Shown in pieces: positions 34,329 to 43,872 of a stretch of 64,000 bases of DNA. The position numbers and the translations under genes were made by a program. Under the pieces are notes generated by a model that worked only from the letters and a program-made list of their open reading frames with translations, was not told the origin of the DNA and ran no database searches. The stretch's first letter is position 1. The number at the start of each line of letters is the position of its first letter. The stretch comes from Streptomyces sp. CB01201 (GTDB taxonomy: Bacteria; Actinomycetota; Actinomycetes; Streptomycetales; Streptomycetaceae), in NCBI RefSeq assembly GCF_002803085.1, contig NZ_NNBJ01000013.1:40580-104579 (forward strand). Reading direction: 5' to 3'.

Positions 34329-35738
34329 TCAGTGCGCGGTGAGCCGGGTGGCGAGCCGGTCCAGGGCCCGCTGCGCGGGGGCCGGGTCGGCGCCCGGCGT
34401 CCCGGCGGACAGGAAGGCGAACGCCAGAAGGCGGCCGCCCGGGTCCACGACCGTGCCGGCCAGGGTGTTGACCCCGGCGCCGCCCAGGGTGCCGGTCTTC
34501 GCCCGGACCAGGCCGGTCGCGGCGGAGGCGGAGCCGTAGCGGGCGCTGAGGGTGCCGGTGAACCCGGCGACCGGCAGGCCGGTGAGGATCGGGCGCAGTT
34601 CGGGGCGGGCCGGGTCGGCAGCCTTCGCGAGCAGTCGCGTGAGCAGCCCGGCGGTGACCTTGTCGGCGCGGTTGAGCCCGCTGCCGTCCGTGAACGCGCT
34701 TCCGGTGAGCGGGAGTTGGAGCTTGCCGAGCCGGTCGGCCACGGCCTCGGCGCCCCCGTCGAAGCTCGCGGGCCTGCCGGTGGCGATCGCCGTCTGGCGG
34801 TTCAGGGCCTCGGCGATGTCGTTGTCGCTGTTGGTCAGCATCCGCTCGACGACGTCGGGCAGCGGCGCCGACAGCGTGCTCGCCAGTTCCTCGGCGCCGG
34901 CGGGCCTGGTGCCGGCCACCGGGTCGTCGACCCGCATCCCGCGGTCCCGCAGCAGCCGGGCGAAGGCCCGGGCGGTGTCGCCGGCCGGGTCCGCGGTGCG
35001 CGCGGCGGGCCCGCCGTCCGAGGCGCCCGCCGCCCCGACGCGCCCCTCGTCCGTCATGAGGGCGACGACCGGCGCCAGGTTCTCGTTGGGCCCGATCGGA
35101 TGCACCGAGGGCCCGCTGAACAGCGAGGCGTCGTACGCCAGTTGTACGTGGTCGAGGGAGCGGGCCCGCAGCGCGCGGGCGGTGCCGTCGGCGAGCGCGG
35201 TCAGCCGGGCCGTGTCCAGGGTGGGGTCGCCGCCCCCGACGAGCGTGAGCGCGCTGCCCCGCTGGGGGGCGACCACGGTGGTCGCGAAGCGGCGGTCGGC
35301 CGGGAGCGCGGTGAGGGCCGCGGCCGCGGTGGCGATCTTGATGGTGGAGGCCGGTGTCATGGCCGCGTCCGGGCGCGAGGCGTACAGCTCCTGGCCGGTC
35401 GCGGTGTCGACGACCGAGGCCGCGGGCTGCGCCCCGAGCGCCGGGTCGCCGAGCAGCGGAGCGAGGTCCGCGGGCAGGGCCGCCGGGACGGGGGCGCCGC
35501 CGGGGACACCGAGGGCCGCGAGAACACCGGGCGCGCTCGGGGCCGGAGCGGGAGCGTCCGGATCCGTGCGGCGCTGGTGATGTGCGCCACCCCCGGCCGC
35601 CCCCGATGCGGCCCTTGCCCGCTCGGCCGTACGCTGGCCTGAGTCCCACGGTCCGGCGAGGGCCACGGCTCCGGCCGAGAGTGCCAGGCCGACCGCCGCC
35701 GCACCAGCTGTGAGCTGCCATGTCCTGGGTCCCGGCAC
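34329..35738 (-). CDS. dacB: D-alanyl-D-alanine carboxypeptidase (PBP4/DacB, peptidase S13)
   Basis: Cell-wall enzyme removing or cleaving D-Ala from peptidoglycan peptides. 469 aa with an N-terminal signal/anchor (WQLTAGAAAVGLALSAGAVAL). The penicillin-binding triad is present: ASTIK (SxxK), SDN in LTNSDNDIAEAL, and KTG in VRAKTGTLGG. Start GTG 35738, with AAAGGGG 10 nt upstream, is chosen; an earlier GTG at 35783 adds 15 residues. It is divergent from ppa. Confidence 0.92.
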   Translation of the reverse strand: MPGPRTWQLTAGAAAVGLALSAGAVALAGPWDSGQRTAERARAASGAAGGGAHHQRRTDPDAPAPAPSAPGVLAALGVPGGAPVPAALPADLAPLLGDPALGAQPAASVVDTATGQELYASRPDAAMTPASTIKIATAAAALTALPADRRFATTVVAPQRGSALTLVGGGDPTLDTARLTALADGTARALRARSLDHVQLAYDASLFSGPSVHPIGPNENLAPVVALMTDEGRVGAAGASDGGPAARTADPAGDTARAFARLLRDRGMRVDDPVAGTRPAGAEELASTLSAPLPDVVERMLTNSDNDIAEALNRQTAIATGRPASFDGGAEAVADRLGKLQLPLTGSAFTDGSGLNRADKVTAGLLTRLLAKAADPARPELRPILTGLPVAGFTGTLSARYGSASAATGLVRAKTGTLGGAGVNTLAGTVVDPGGRLLAFAFLSAGTPGADPAPAQRALDRLATRLTAH

Positions 35739-35870
35739 CGGAGACCAGCCCCTTTCGCGATCACACTCCTGCGTGAGGGACACTTAATCACCAGAACTGC
35801 GTCCGGCCGGGAACCCGGCGGCGACGCAGCCCCGTCCGATGCATGTGCTGATCATGGAGGAGAGCCACCC

Positions 35871-36365
35871 GTGGAGTTCGACGTCACCATCGAGATCCCG
35901 AAGGGATCGCGGAACAAGTACGAGGTCGACCACGAGACCGGCCGGATCCGCCTGGACCGTCGACTCTTCACCTCGACCAGCTACCCGGCCGACTACGGCT
36001 TCGTCGAGAACACCCTCGGCGAGGACGGCGACCCGCTGGACGCCCTGGTCCTGCTCGACGAGCCGACCTTCCCGGGCTGCGTCATCAAGTGCCGCGCGAT
36101 CGGCATGTTCCGGATGACCGACGAGGCCGGCGGCGACGACAAGCTGCTGTGCGTCCCGGCGTCCGACCCGCGTGTCGAGCACCTGCGCGACATCCACCAC
36201 GTCTCCGAGTTCGACCGCCTGGAGATCCAGCACTTCTTCGAGGTCTACAAGGACCTGGAGCCCGGCAAGTCCGTCGAGGGCGCCGACTGGGTCGGCCGCG
36301 TCGAGGCCGAGGCCGAGGTCGAGGCGTCCTACAAGCGCCTTGAGGCGCAGGGTGGCGCGCACTGA
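35871..36365 (+). CDS. ppa: Inorganic pyrophosphatase (family I)
   Basis: Hydrolyses PPi, pulling biosynthetic reactions forward. 164 aa, normal length. EIPKGSRNKYEVDHETG, YPADYGFVENTL and the metal-binding signature EDGDPLDALVLL are seen. Start GTG 35871, preceded by GGAGGAG. A strong terminator follows, so it is probably monocistronic. Confidence 0.96.
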   Translation: MEFDVTIEIPKGSRNKYEVDHETGRIRLDRRLFTSTSYPADYGFVENTLGEDGDPLDALVLLDEPTFPGCVIKCRAIGMFRMTDEAGGDDKLLCVPASDPRVEHLRDIHHVSEFDRLEIQHFFEVYKDLEPGKSVEGADWVGRVEAEAEVEASYKRLEAQGGAH

Positions 36366-36384
36366 CGCGCGTCCTTCCGTAACG

Positions 36385-36422
36385 ACTGCGGGCGGCTCAC
36401 CTCCGGGTGGGCCGCCCGCAGT
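36385..36422. terminator. ppa terminator hairpin
   Basis: ACTGCGGGCGGC (36385-36396) pairs perfectly with GCCGCCCGCAGT (36411-36422), loop 14 nt, 20 bp after the ppa stop. Confidence 0.85.
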
Positions 36423-36491
36423 CGTATCAGGTGATGACGGCCCACATACTGGGCAGGCGCACGCAAGCGGCCGGAGGGAGGCGAGGGACCA

Positions 36492-38141
36492 GTGGGGTTC
36501 GAGCAGCACGATGTGATGGAGGATCGCAAACCGCAGTCCGACGAAGCCCGCAGTGCCTTCACCCCTCCCGAGGGCGTGGAGCAGCCGCAGGTGCCCGAGG
36601 AGGAGTCGCCGACCTCCGAGTTCGCGCTGCCCGCCGGGCTCGCCACCCCGGTGGCCGAGCCGCCCGCCGACCAGCCCGCCTCCGCGTTCACCACCCCCAG
36701 CGGCTACACCGCGCGCGAGCCGAACCCGATGGCCACCACCGGGTCCATGCCGCTCGTGCGGCTGTCCAAGGACGCCCCCTGGCAGGACCGGATGCGCACC
36801 ATGCTGCGCATGCCGGTCGGCGACCGGCCGGTGGCCGAGCCGATCCAGAAGCACGACGACACCGGGCCCGCGGTGCCCCGCGTCCTCGACCTGGTGCTGC
36901 GTATCGGTGAGCTGCTGCTCGCGGGCGGCGAGGGCGCCGAGGACGTCGAGGCCGCGATGTTCGCGATCTGCCGCAGCTACGGCCTGGACCGCTGCGAGCC
37001 GACGGTCACCTTCACCATGCTGGCCGTCACCCACCAGCCCTCGCTCGTGGACGACCCGGTGACGGCCAACCGCACCGTGCGCCGCCGCGGCACCGACTAC
37101 ACCCGTCTGGCGGCCGTGCACCGGCTCGTCACCGACATGACCAGCGAGGACCACGAGGTCTCCCTGGAAGAGGCCTACCGGCGCCTCGCCGAGATCCGCC
37201 GCAACCGCCACCCCTACCCGGGCTGGGCCCTCACCACCGCCTGCGGGCTCCTCGCCGGCGCGGCCTCCGTGCTGCTCGGCGGCGGCATCACGGTCTTCCT
37301 GGTGGCGGCGGTCGGTGCGGTGCTCGGCGACCGGCTCGCCTGGCTGTGCGCGTCCCGCGGGCTGCCGGAGTTCTACCAGTTCGCCGTGGCCGCGATGCCG
37401 CCCGCCGCGATGGGCGTGGCCCTCACCCTGCTCCACTGGGAACTCAATTCGTCCGCGGTCATCACCGGTGGCCTGTTCGCCCTGATCCCCGGACGGGCCC
37501 TGGTGGCGGCCGTCCAGGACGGCCTGACCGGTTTCTACGTCACCGCGGCGGCCCGGCTGCTCGAAGTCGGGTACTTCTTCGTCGCGATCGTCGTCGGCGT
37601 CCTGACGGTCCTGTACGGCGGGCTCCAGTTCCACGCCAAGCTCAATCCCGAGGGCACCTTCCAGCCCATCGACCGGCCGATCCTTCAGACCCTCGCGTCG
37701 ATCCTGCTCTGTCTGACCTTCGCGGTCCTGCTCCAGCAGGACCGTTCCACGGTGCTGATCGTGGCCGCGAACGGCGGGGTCGCGTGGGTGGTGTACGCCT
37801 CGATCGCGATCACCGCGGGGGGCTCACCGATCATGGCGACGGCCGTCGCGGCCGGCCTGGTCGGCCTGTTCGGGCAGCTGCTCTCGCGGTACTGGAACAC
37901 CTCGGCGCTGCTGTACGTGACCGCCGCGATCGGCCCGCTGCTGCCCGGTAGCGCCACCTATTTCGGTGTCCTCGCGATCGCCCAGAACCATCTCAACCAG
38001 GGCTTCACCTCGCTCGCCAAGGCGGCGGCACTGGCCCTGGCCATCGCGATCGGCGTGAACCTCGGAAACGAGATCGCCCGGCTCTTCCTGCGGGCCCCGG
38101 GCGCCGGCCGAGCGGCCGCGAAGCGCACCAGGGGCTTCTGA
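36492..38141 (+). CDS. Threonine/serine exporter (ThrE family) with repetitive N-terminal tail
   Basis: 549 aa. A hydrophilic N-terminus (1-125) precedes a ThrE domain with an N-terminal hydrolase-like part (LRIGELLLAGGEGAEDVEAAM, VTFTMLAVTHQPSLVDDPVT) and about ten membrane helices from residue 235. The family exports L-threonine and L-serine by proton motive force. The tail holds three related decapeptides: SAFTPPEGVE (21-30), SEFALPAGLA (42-51) and SAFTTPSGYT (64-73). Start GTG 36492 with GGAGGGAGG upstream. Confidence 0.88.
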   Translation: MGFEQHDVMEDRKPQSDEARSAFTPPEGVEQPQVPEEESPTSEFALPAGLATPVAEPPADQPASAFTTPSGYTAREPNPMATTGSMPLVRLSKDAPWQDRMRTMLRMPVGDRPVAEPIQKHDDTGPAVPRVLDLVLRIGELLLAGGEGAEDVEAAMFAICRSYGLDRCEPTVTFTMLAVTHQPSLVDDPVTANRTVRRRGTDYTRLAAVHRLVTDMTSEDHEVSLEEAYRRLAEIRRNRHPYPGWALTTACGLLAGAASVLLGGGITVFLVAAVGAVLGDRLAWLCASRGLPEFYQFAVAAMPPAAMGVALTLLHWELNSSAVITGGLFALIPGRALVAAVQDGLTGFYVTAAARLLEVGYFFVAIVVGVLTVLYGGLQFHAKLNPEGTFQPIDRPILQTLASILLCLTFAVLLQQDRSTVLIVAANGGVAWVVYASIAITAGGSPIMATAVAAGLVGLFGQLLSRYWNTSALLYVTAAIGPLLPGSATYFGVLAIAQNHLNQGFTSLAKAAALALAIAIGVNLGNEIARLFLRAPGAGRAAAKRTRGF

Positions 38142-38200
38142 GCCCCGCCCCGCGAGGGCGCGACCGGGCGCTGGGCCGCCTACCAGGGGGCGCGGAGCGC

Positions 38201-38896
38201 TCAGCGCTTGGCGTGGCGGCCGCCGCGCTGCGGGGACTGGCCGGGGCCGCCCGGGCCCTCGGCAGACGGGTTCTTCTTCGCCTTGGAACGGGCCCGCAGG
38301 AACTCGATGGCGATCGGGACGACCGAGATCAGCACGATCGCGACCAGGATCAGCTCGATGTTCTTGTGTACGAACTCGACGTTGCCGAGCGCGGCGCCGA
38401 GCAGCGTGACGCCCGCGCCCCAGAGCGTGCCGCCGATGATGTTGAAGGTGACGAACGAGCGGTAGTTCATGCCGCTGACGCCCGCGATGATCGGCGTGAA
38501 CGTCCGCACGATCGGCACGAAGCGGGCCAGGACCAGCGACTTGGGTCCGTACTTCTCGAAGAACTCGTGGGCCTTCTCCACGTTCTCCTGCTTGAAGAGC
38601 TTCGAGTCGGGCCGGCTGAACAGCGAGGGGCCGACCTTCTTGCCGAACAGATAGCCCACCTGGTCACCGAGGACCGCGGCGAACACCACCAGGACGCACA
38701 TCAGCCACAGCGGCATGTCGAGCTTGCCCGTGGTGATCAGCAGGCCGGTGGTGAACAGGAGCGAGTCGCCCGGCAGGAAGAAGCCGATGAGCAGGCCGGA
38801 CTCGGCGAACACGATGACCAGCAGGCCGATCGGGCCGAAGGTCTGCAACAGATAGTCGGGGTCCAGCCAGCTCGGTCCGAGGGCAAGGGTGGTCAC
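38201..38896 (-). CDS. DedA-family membrane protein
   Basis: 231 aa with about five to six membrane segments. DedA signatures: FAESGLLIGFFLPGDSLLFTTGLL, LGDQVGYLFGKKVGPSLF and RFVPIVRTFTPIIAGVSGMNYRSF. The tail is Lys/Gly-rich. DedA proteins flip or transport undecaprenyl phosphate or phospholipids and influence envelope homeostasis; the particular role here is unknown. Start GTG 38896 with AGGAG upstream. Confidence 0.9.
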   Translation of the reverse strand: MTTLALGPSWLDPDYLLQTFGPIGLLVIVFAESGLLIGFFLPGDSLLFTTGLLITTGKLDMPLWLMCVLVVFAAVLGDQVGYLFGKKVGPSLFSRPDSKLFKQENVEKAHEFFEKYGPKSLVLARFVPIVRTFTPIIAGVSGMNYRSFVTFNIIGGTLWGAGVTLLGAALGNVEFVHKNIELILVAIVLISVVPIAIEFLRARSKAKKNPSAEGPGGPGQSPQRGGRHAKR

Positions 38897-39029
38897 GGGT
38901 ACCGGGCTCCTGGTGTGGGTGTCGGGCGGGCTGTCTGCCGTCGGCAGCCAAAGTTATCAACGTAACGCGCGAAAGCGAGGTTCCAGGGGCAGGCTGGAAG
39001 GGGCGACAAGCGCTACCGAAGGGGAACCG

Positions 39030-39395
39030 ATGGGCATCGAGGAATACGGCGGCGGCCAGACTCCGCAGTCGGACGTACTGGTGGTCACCACGAACGACGT
39101 GCCCGGGTACACCGTGCAACAGGTCATCGGGGAGGTCTTCGGCCTGACCGTACGCTCGCGCCACCTGGGCAGCCAGATCGGCGCCGGCCTCAAGTCCATG
39201 ATCGGCGGCGAGCTGAAGGGCCTGACCAAGACGCTGGTCGAGACCCGCAACCAGGCGATGGAGCGGCTGGTGGCCCAGGCCAAAGCGCGGGGCGCGAACG
39301 CGGTCCTGATGATGCGGTTCGACGTGACCGAGGCGGCGGACGTGGGCACCGAGGTGTGCGCGTACGGAACCGCGGTGGTCCTGGCCCGCAACTGA
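39030..39395 (+). CDS. YbjQ-family protein (UPF0145/DUF74)
   Basis: 121 aa. DVLVVTTNDVPGYTVQQVIGEVFGLTVRSRHLGSQIGAGLKSMIGGELKGLT and RLVAQAKARGANAVLMMRFDVTE are the YbjQ pattern, a small pentamer-forming domain with unknown biochemical role. ATG 39030 is preceded by AAGGGGAACCG. It lies 46 bp before gadB and may share its transcript. Confidence 0.9.
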   Translation: MGIEEYGGGQTPQSDVLVVTTNDVPGYTVQQVIGEVFGLTVRSRHLGSQIGAGLKSMIGGELKGLTKTLVETRNQAMERLVAQAKARGANAVLMMRFDVTEAADVGTEVCAYGTAVVLARN

Positions 39396-39441
39396 CAGCG
39401 GCACCCCCAACTCCCGTCCCCCGAAAGGTGGTTGACCGTCC

Positions 39442-40872
39442 ATGGCACTGCACCGAGGCGGCAGCGACAAGGACCGCACCGACGAGAAGGAGTACGGGCG
39501 GCTCGCCCTGAACCCCTTCTTCGGGGAGGCCGACCCGGTCGGCTCGATGACCTCCGCGCCGCCCCGGCACCGGCTGCCCGACCGGCCGCTGGCCCCCGCG
39601 ACCGCGTACCAGGTGGTGCACGACGAGCTGATGCTCGACGGGAACGCCCGGCTCAACCTGGCGACCTTCGTCACCACCTGGATGGAGCCGCAGGCCGGGG
39701 TGCTCATGGCGGAGTGCCGGGACAAGAACATGATCGACAAGGACGAGTACCCGCGCACCGCCGAGCTGGAGCGGCGGTGCGTGGCGATGCTCGCCGACCT
39801 GTGGCACGCCCCGGACCCGAGCACCACGGTCGGCTGCTCGACCACCGGGTCCAGCGAGGCGTGCATGCTGGCCGGGATGGCGCTCAAGCGGCGCTGGATG
39901 AAGCGCAACGCGGACCGCTACCCCTCGCGCGACGCCCGCCCGAATCTGGTCATGGGTGTGAACGTGCAGGTGTGCTGGGAGAAGTTCTGCACGTTCTGGG
40001 AGGTCGAGCCGCGGCAGGTCCCCATGGAAGGGGACCGCTTCCACCTCGACCCCGAGGCCGCCGCGACCCTCTGCGACGAGAACACGATCGGCGTCATCGG
40101 AATCCTCGGCTCGACCTTCGACGGGTCCTACGAGCCGATCGCCGAATTGTGCTCGGCGCTCGACGATTTGCAGGAGCGTACGGGCCTGGACATCCCCGTC
40201 CATGTCGACGGGGCGTCCGGGGCGATGGTCGCGCCCTTCCTCGACGAGGACCTGGTGTGGGACTTCCGGCTGCCGCGGGTGTCCTCCATCAACACCTCGG
40301 GCCACAAGTACGGGCTCGTCTACCCCGGGGTCGGCTGGGCGCTGTGGCGCACGGCGGCCGAACTCCCCGAGGAGCTGGTCTTCCGGGTGAACTACCTCGG
40401 CGGCGACATGCCCACGTTCGCGCTCAACTTCTCGCGGCCCGGGGCGCAGGTGGTGGCCCAGTACTACACGTTCCTGCGGCTCGGCCGCGAGGGGTACCGG
40501 GCGGTGCAGCAGACCACGCGGGACGTGGCGCGCGGGCTCGCGGAGCGGATCGAGGCGCTCGGGGACTTCCACCTCCTCACCCGGGGTGACGAGTTGCCGG
40601 TGTTCGCCTTCACCACGGCGCCGGAGGTGCGGAGTTACGACGTGTTCGACGTGTCGCGGCGGCTGCGGGAGCGGGGGTGGCTGGTGCCGGCCTACACCTT
40701 TCCGGCGAACCGGGAGGACCTGTCGGTGCTGCGGGTGGTGTGCCGCAACGGGTTCTCCTCGGATCTCGGGGCGCTGCTCCTGGAGGACCTGGGGCGGTTG
40801 CTGCCGGAGCTCCGCCGCCAGGCCGCTCCGCTGGGCCGCTCCGAATCCGAAGCCACGGCTTTCCACCACTGA
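39442..40872 (+). CDS. gadB: Glutamate decarboxylase
   Basis: PLP enzyme converting glutamate to GABA with proton consumption. 476 aa, normal length. NLATFVTTWMEPQA, GCSTTGSSEACMLAGMALKRRW, IPVHVDGASGAMVAPF and the lysine loop SINTSGHKYGLVYPGVGW (Lys289) are seen. No glutamate/GABA antiporter gene is next to it, so an acid-resistance module is not complete here; GABA catabolism or spore metabolism are alternatives. The C-terminus ends in FHH, a weak form of the His-containing tail of pH-regulated GadB. Confidence 0.94.
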   Translation: MALHRGGSDKDRTDEKEYGRLALNPFFGEADPVGSMTSAPPRHRLPDRPLAPATAYQVVHDELMLDGNARLNLATFVTTWMEPQAGVLMAECRDKNMIDKDEYPRTAELERRCVAMLADLWHAPDPSTTVGCSTTGSSEACMLAGMALKRRWMKRNADRYPSRDARPNLVMGVNVQVCWEKFCTFWEVEPRQVPMEGDRFHLDPEAAATLCDENTIGVIGILGSTFDGSYEPIAELCSALDDLQERTGLDIPVHVDGASGAMVAPFLDEDLVWDFRLPRVSSINTSGHKYGLVYPGVGWALWRTAAELPEELVFRVNYLGGDMPTFALNFSRPGAQVVAQYYTFLRLGREGYRAVQQTTRDVARGLAERIEALGDFHLLTRGDELPVFAFTTAPEVRSYDVFDVSRRLRERGWLVPAYTFPANREDLSVLRVVCRNGFSSDLGALLLEDLGRLLPELRRQAAPLGRSESEATAFHH

Positions 40873-40879
40873 CCCCCTG

Positions 40880-41018
40880 GCCCTTGAGGCGCGAACGGGG
40901 GGTCTCGGGGCGGAGCCCCCGGGCTCAAGGGGCGCGGGACTGTGACATGTGCGGCTCCGCCGCGTGGGCGCGACCAGCCACGCACGGTCCGCAGCCGATG
41001 AACTCTCCCCCGGAGGGT
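40880..41018. repeat. Short repeat block between convergent gadB and padR
   Basis: Contains a partial CCCTTGAGGCGCGAAC element, a GGGGCGGAGCCCCC hairpin (near 40909), a GGGGCGCGGGACTGTG relative of the array unit, and a CCCCCGGAGGGT-type segment also seen near 48751 and, inverted, near 63560. No gene. Confidence 0.75.
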
Positions 41019-41630
41019 CTAGGGAAGGGGCGGGGAGGGGCCATCCCCCAGCACCCCCGCAAGCGGCTCGCCCTCGCCGGCGAAGACGTACGCCCCGCCC
41101 TCGATCCGGGCGATCAGCCCCTGCGTCCACCCCGCCTCCGCATCCGCGGAGTGCACCCACATGTTCATGATCTCGCCGATGTGGCCGAGCTGGGCCGGGC
41201 CGCCCTCGGGGGCGTAGTACTCCGTCACCGAGCCGCGCCACGCCGCCAGCTTCGCCAGCCGGTCCCGCAGCAGCGCGATCACCTCCGCGCGCGGCAGGTC
41301 GACCATGAAGCCGATCGCCGCCGACAGGACGTCCATCTTCTGGTCGTAGGACGCGAGCGCCTCGCGCAGCAGGCGGAAGTACTCCACCCGCCCCGCCTCC
41401 GTCAGCTCGTACTCGGTGCGCGGCGGCCCGCCCGCCGTACTGGGCGCCACCTCGTGCGCGAGGAGCACGTCCTGCTTCGCCATGTGCTTGAGCGCGTGGT
41501 AGATCGAGCCCGGCTTGGCGTTGGACCACTCGTGGGCACCCCAGTACTCCAGGTCGTTGCGCACCTGATAGCCGTGCGCCCGGCCGTGCTGACGTACCGA
41601 ACCGAGGACAAGGAGTCGGATGGCTGACAT
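41019..41630 (-). CDS. PadR-family transcriptional regulator
   Basis: 203 aa. An N-terminal PadR winged helix (IRLLVLGSVRQHGRAHGYQVRNDLEYWGAHEWSNAKPGSIYHALKHMAKQDVL) precedes a C-terminal helical dimerisation domain. TEYELTEAGRVEYFRLL is the wing-to-helix junction. The likely target is not obvious; the next gene downstream is convergent and the DinB gene lies 38 bp upstream on the same strand. Confidence 0.9.
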   Translation of the reverse strand: MSAIRLLVLGSVRQHGRAHGYQVRNDLEYWGAHEWSNAKPGSIYHALKHMAKQDVLLAHEVAPSTAGGPPRTEYELTEAGRVEYFRLLREALASYDQKMDVLSAAIGFMVDLPRAEVIALLRDRLAKLAAWRGSVTEYYAPEGGPAQLGHIGEIMNMWVHSADAEAGWTQGLIARIEGGAYVFAGEGEPLAGVLGDGPSPPLP

Positions 41631-41668
41631 GACCGCAAGAATATGACCCCGGCCCTCCCGGGCAGACG

Positions 41669-42205
41669 TCAGCCGTTTGCGAGCGCCACCAGCTCGAACG
41701 CCGTCTTCCCGTCGAGCGACTCGCGGATGATGTCCGCGTGCCCGGCGTGCCGGGCCGTCTCCTCGACGAGGTGCATCATCAGCCAGCGCATCGAGACCCG
41801 GCCCTCCTTCGGGAACCACGGCGCCTCGGGCAGCGGGAACGTGTCGTCGAGGGAGGGCACCTTGCGGATGAACTCCTCGGTCTCGACGGCCACTTCGGCC
41901 CAGAAGGCCAGCACGCCCTCGACGGTCTCGTCCCCGGTCAGCACGAAGCTCTCGTGCCAGTTGGACTGGTCCCGCTGCTTCTCGTTGGGCCGCTGCTGTG
42001 CCATCCGCAGCCAGTTCAGCTCGGTCTCGGCAACGTGCTTGACCAGCCCGGACAGCGACAGCTCGCTCGCGCTGGGGCGACTCGCGGCCTGCTCGTCGGT
42101 GAGCCCGATGAGCGCTCGGCGCAGCCCGCCGCGCTGGGCCTCCACGAAGTTGATGAGGGCGCCGCGCTCGTCGCCGTACGTCTCCGAGGGAACGTGAGTA
42201 ACCAT
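41669..42205 (-). CDS. DinB/DUF664 family protein
   Basis: 178 aa four-helix bundle protein. LSLSGLVKHVAETELNWL and MRWLMMHLVEETARHAGHADIIRESLDG supply the spaced histidines that form the metal site in DinB-like proteins, several of which are mycothiol- or bacillithiol-dependent transferases. It is followed by padR, possibly in one transcript. The specific reaction is unknown. Confidence 0.88.
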   Translation of the reverse strand: MVTHVPSETYGDERGALINFVEAQRGGLRRALIGLTDEQAASRPSASELSLSGLVKHVAETELNWLRMAQQRPNEKQRDQSNWHESFVLTGDETVEGVLAFWAEVAVETEEFIRKVPSLDDTFPLPEAPWFPKEGRVSMRWLMMHLVEETARHAGHADIIRESLDGKTAFELVALANG

Positions 42206-42333
42206 GATCCAACCGCCTTCTTTCGCGCCTGCCCTGTGCCGACAAGAGACACGGTAGGAGTCAAAGAGGTCAGCTGCTGTCCTCTATCGCGAGTGTCGGA
42301 ACGGCCGGACAACTCCCGTACCGCGCGGGCCGG

Positions 42334-43791
42334 TCAGAACGGGAACGGGCTGCGCTCGTGCTGCACCGAGATCCACTTCTGGGTCGTGAACGCCTCGACC
42401 GTGGAGTCACCGTTCAGCCGCCCGAGCCCCGAGTACTTCTCGCCGCCGAAGGCGACCAGCGGCTCGTCCTGGATCGTCGAGTCGTTGACGTGCATCATCC
42501 CGGTGTCGATCCGCCTGGCGAACCGCACCCCGCGCTCCACATTGGCGGTGTGCACGGCCCCGCTGAGCCCGTACGGGCTGTCGTTCGCGATGCGTACGGC
42601 CTCCTCCTCCCCGTCGAAGGGGATGAGCAGGGCGACCGGGCCGAAGATCTCCTGGCGCAGCACCGGAGAGTCGGCGGGCAGGCCCGTCAGGACGGTGGGC
42701 TCCACCAGGTTGCCGCGCGTGCGGCCCCGCACGAGGGCGGTGGCGCCCTCGGCGAGGGCCTGCTCGACCAGTGAAGTCAGCGCCTCCGCCTGGAAGTTGT
42801 TGATGACGGGACCGATGTCGGTGGCCGGGTCGGCCGGGTCACCCGTTCTGAGCGAGGCCACCTTGGCGAGGAACTTGCCCGTGAACGCCTCCTCCACCGA
42901 CCGGTCGACCAGGATCCGGTTGGCGGCCATGCAGACCTGGCCCTGGTAGACGAAACGGCTGAAAACCGCCGCGTCCACCGCGTAGTCGAGGTCCGCGTCG
43001 TCGAGGACGACCAGCGCGCTGTTGCCGCTCAGCTCCAGGATGACGCGTTTGAAGTGGCTGCCGGCGACCGAGGCGACATGGCGTCCGGTGCGGTCCGAGC
43101 CGGCGAACGAGATCACCTTGGGGACGGGGTGCTCGATCAGCGCGTCCCCGATCTCGGCGATGTCGGTGACCAGGACGTTCAGCAGACCCGCGGGCAGCCC
43201 CGCGTCCTGGAAGATCTTCGCTATCAGGCCGCCGCCGACCACCGGCGCGTTCTGATTCGGCTTGATGACGACGGCATTGCCCAACGCCAGTGCCGGGGCT
43301 ATGGACTTGATGGTCACCAGGAACGGGAAGTTGAAGGGGCTGATCACCCCGATCACCCCGACCGGGAGCCGGTAGACCCGGTTCTCCTTGCCGTCGACCG
43401 GGGACGGCAGGATGCGGCCCTCGGGGCGCAGCGCCAGCTGGATCGCCTCGCGCAGGAACTCCTTGGCCAGGTGGACCTCGTACACCGCCTTGAGCCGGGT
43501 GCCCCCCAGCTCGCTGATGATGGCCTCGATGATCTCGGCCTCGCGCTCCTCGGTGATGCGCAGGGCGCGCTCGAAGACGAGCCGTCGGGTGTAGGGGTTG
43601 GTGTCGGCCCACTGCCGCTGGGCCCGTGCGGCCGCGCGATAGGCCTCGTCGACCTCCTCGACGGTGGCCACGGTGATGGTGGCGAGCTTCTCCCCGTTGT
43701 ACGGATCGAAGTCGATGATGTCCCACGACCCGCTGCCGGTGCGCCACTGGCCGTCTATGAACTGGTGGGCGAGGTCGGTGAAGAAGGACAT
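42334..43791 (-). CDS. NAD(P)-dependent aldehyde dehydrogenase
   Basis: 485 aa of the ALDH superfamily. VGVIGVISPFNFPFLVTIKSIAPALALGNAVVIKPN is the cofactor site, the general base Glu is in VILELSGNSALVV, and the nucleophile Cys in YQGQVCMAANRI. EIFGPVALLIPFDGEEEAV and GGEKYSGLGR complete the family pattern. It resembles benzaldehyde/vanillin dehydrogenases in overall motifs, but the substrate is not settled. Start ATG 43791; the in-frame extension to 43860 is less likely. Confidence 0.9.
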   Translation of the reverse strand: MSFFTDLAHQFIDGQWRTGSGSWDIIDFDPYNGEKLATITVATVEEVDEAYRAAARAQRQWADTNPYTRRLVFERALRITEEREAEIIEAIISELGGTRLKAVYEVHLAKEFLREAIQLALRPEGRILPSPVDGKENRVYRLPVGVIGVISPFNFPFLVTIKSIAPALALGNAVVIKPNQNAPVVGGGLIAKIFQDAGLPAGLLNVLVTDIAEIGDALIEHPVPKVISFAGSDRTGRHVASVAGSHFKRVILELSGNSALVVLDDADLDYAVDAAVFSRFVYQGQVCMAANRILVDRSVEEAFTGKFLAKVASLRTGDPADPATDIGPVINNFQAEALTSLVEQALAEGATALVRGRTRGNLVEPTVLTGLPADSPVLRQEIFGPVALLIPFDGEEEAVRIANDSPYGLSGAVHTANVERGVRFARRIDTGMMHVNDSTIQDEPLVAFGGEKYSGLGRLNGDSTVEAFTTQKWISVQHERSPFPF

Positions 43792-43872
43792 GCCATCCCC
43801 TACTGCTGTGTCCGCCGGCTCCGCGCGGTCAATCGCGTCACTGGCCTGATGTGACGTCATCCTACTGATGAG

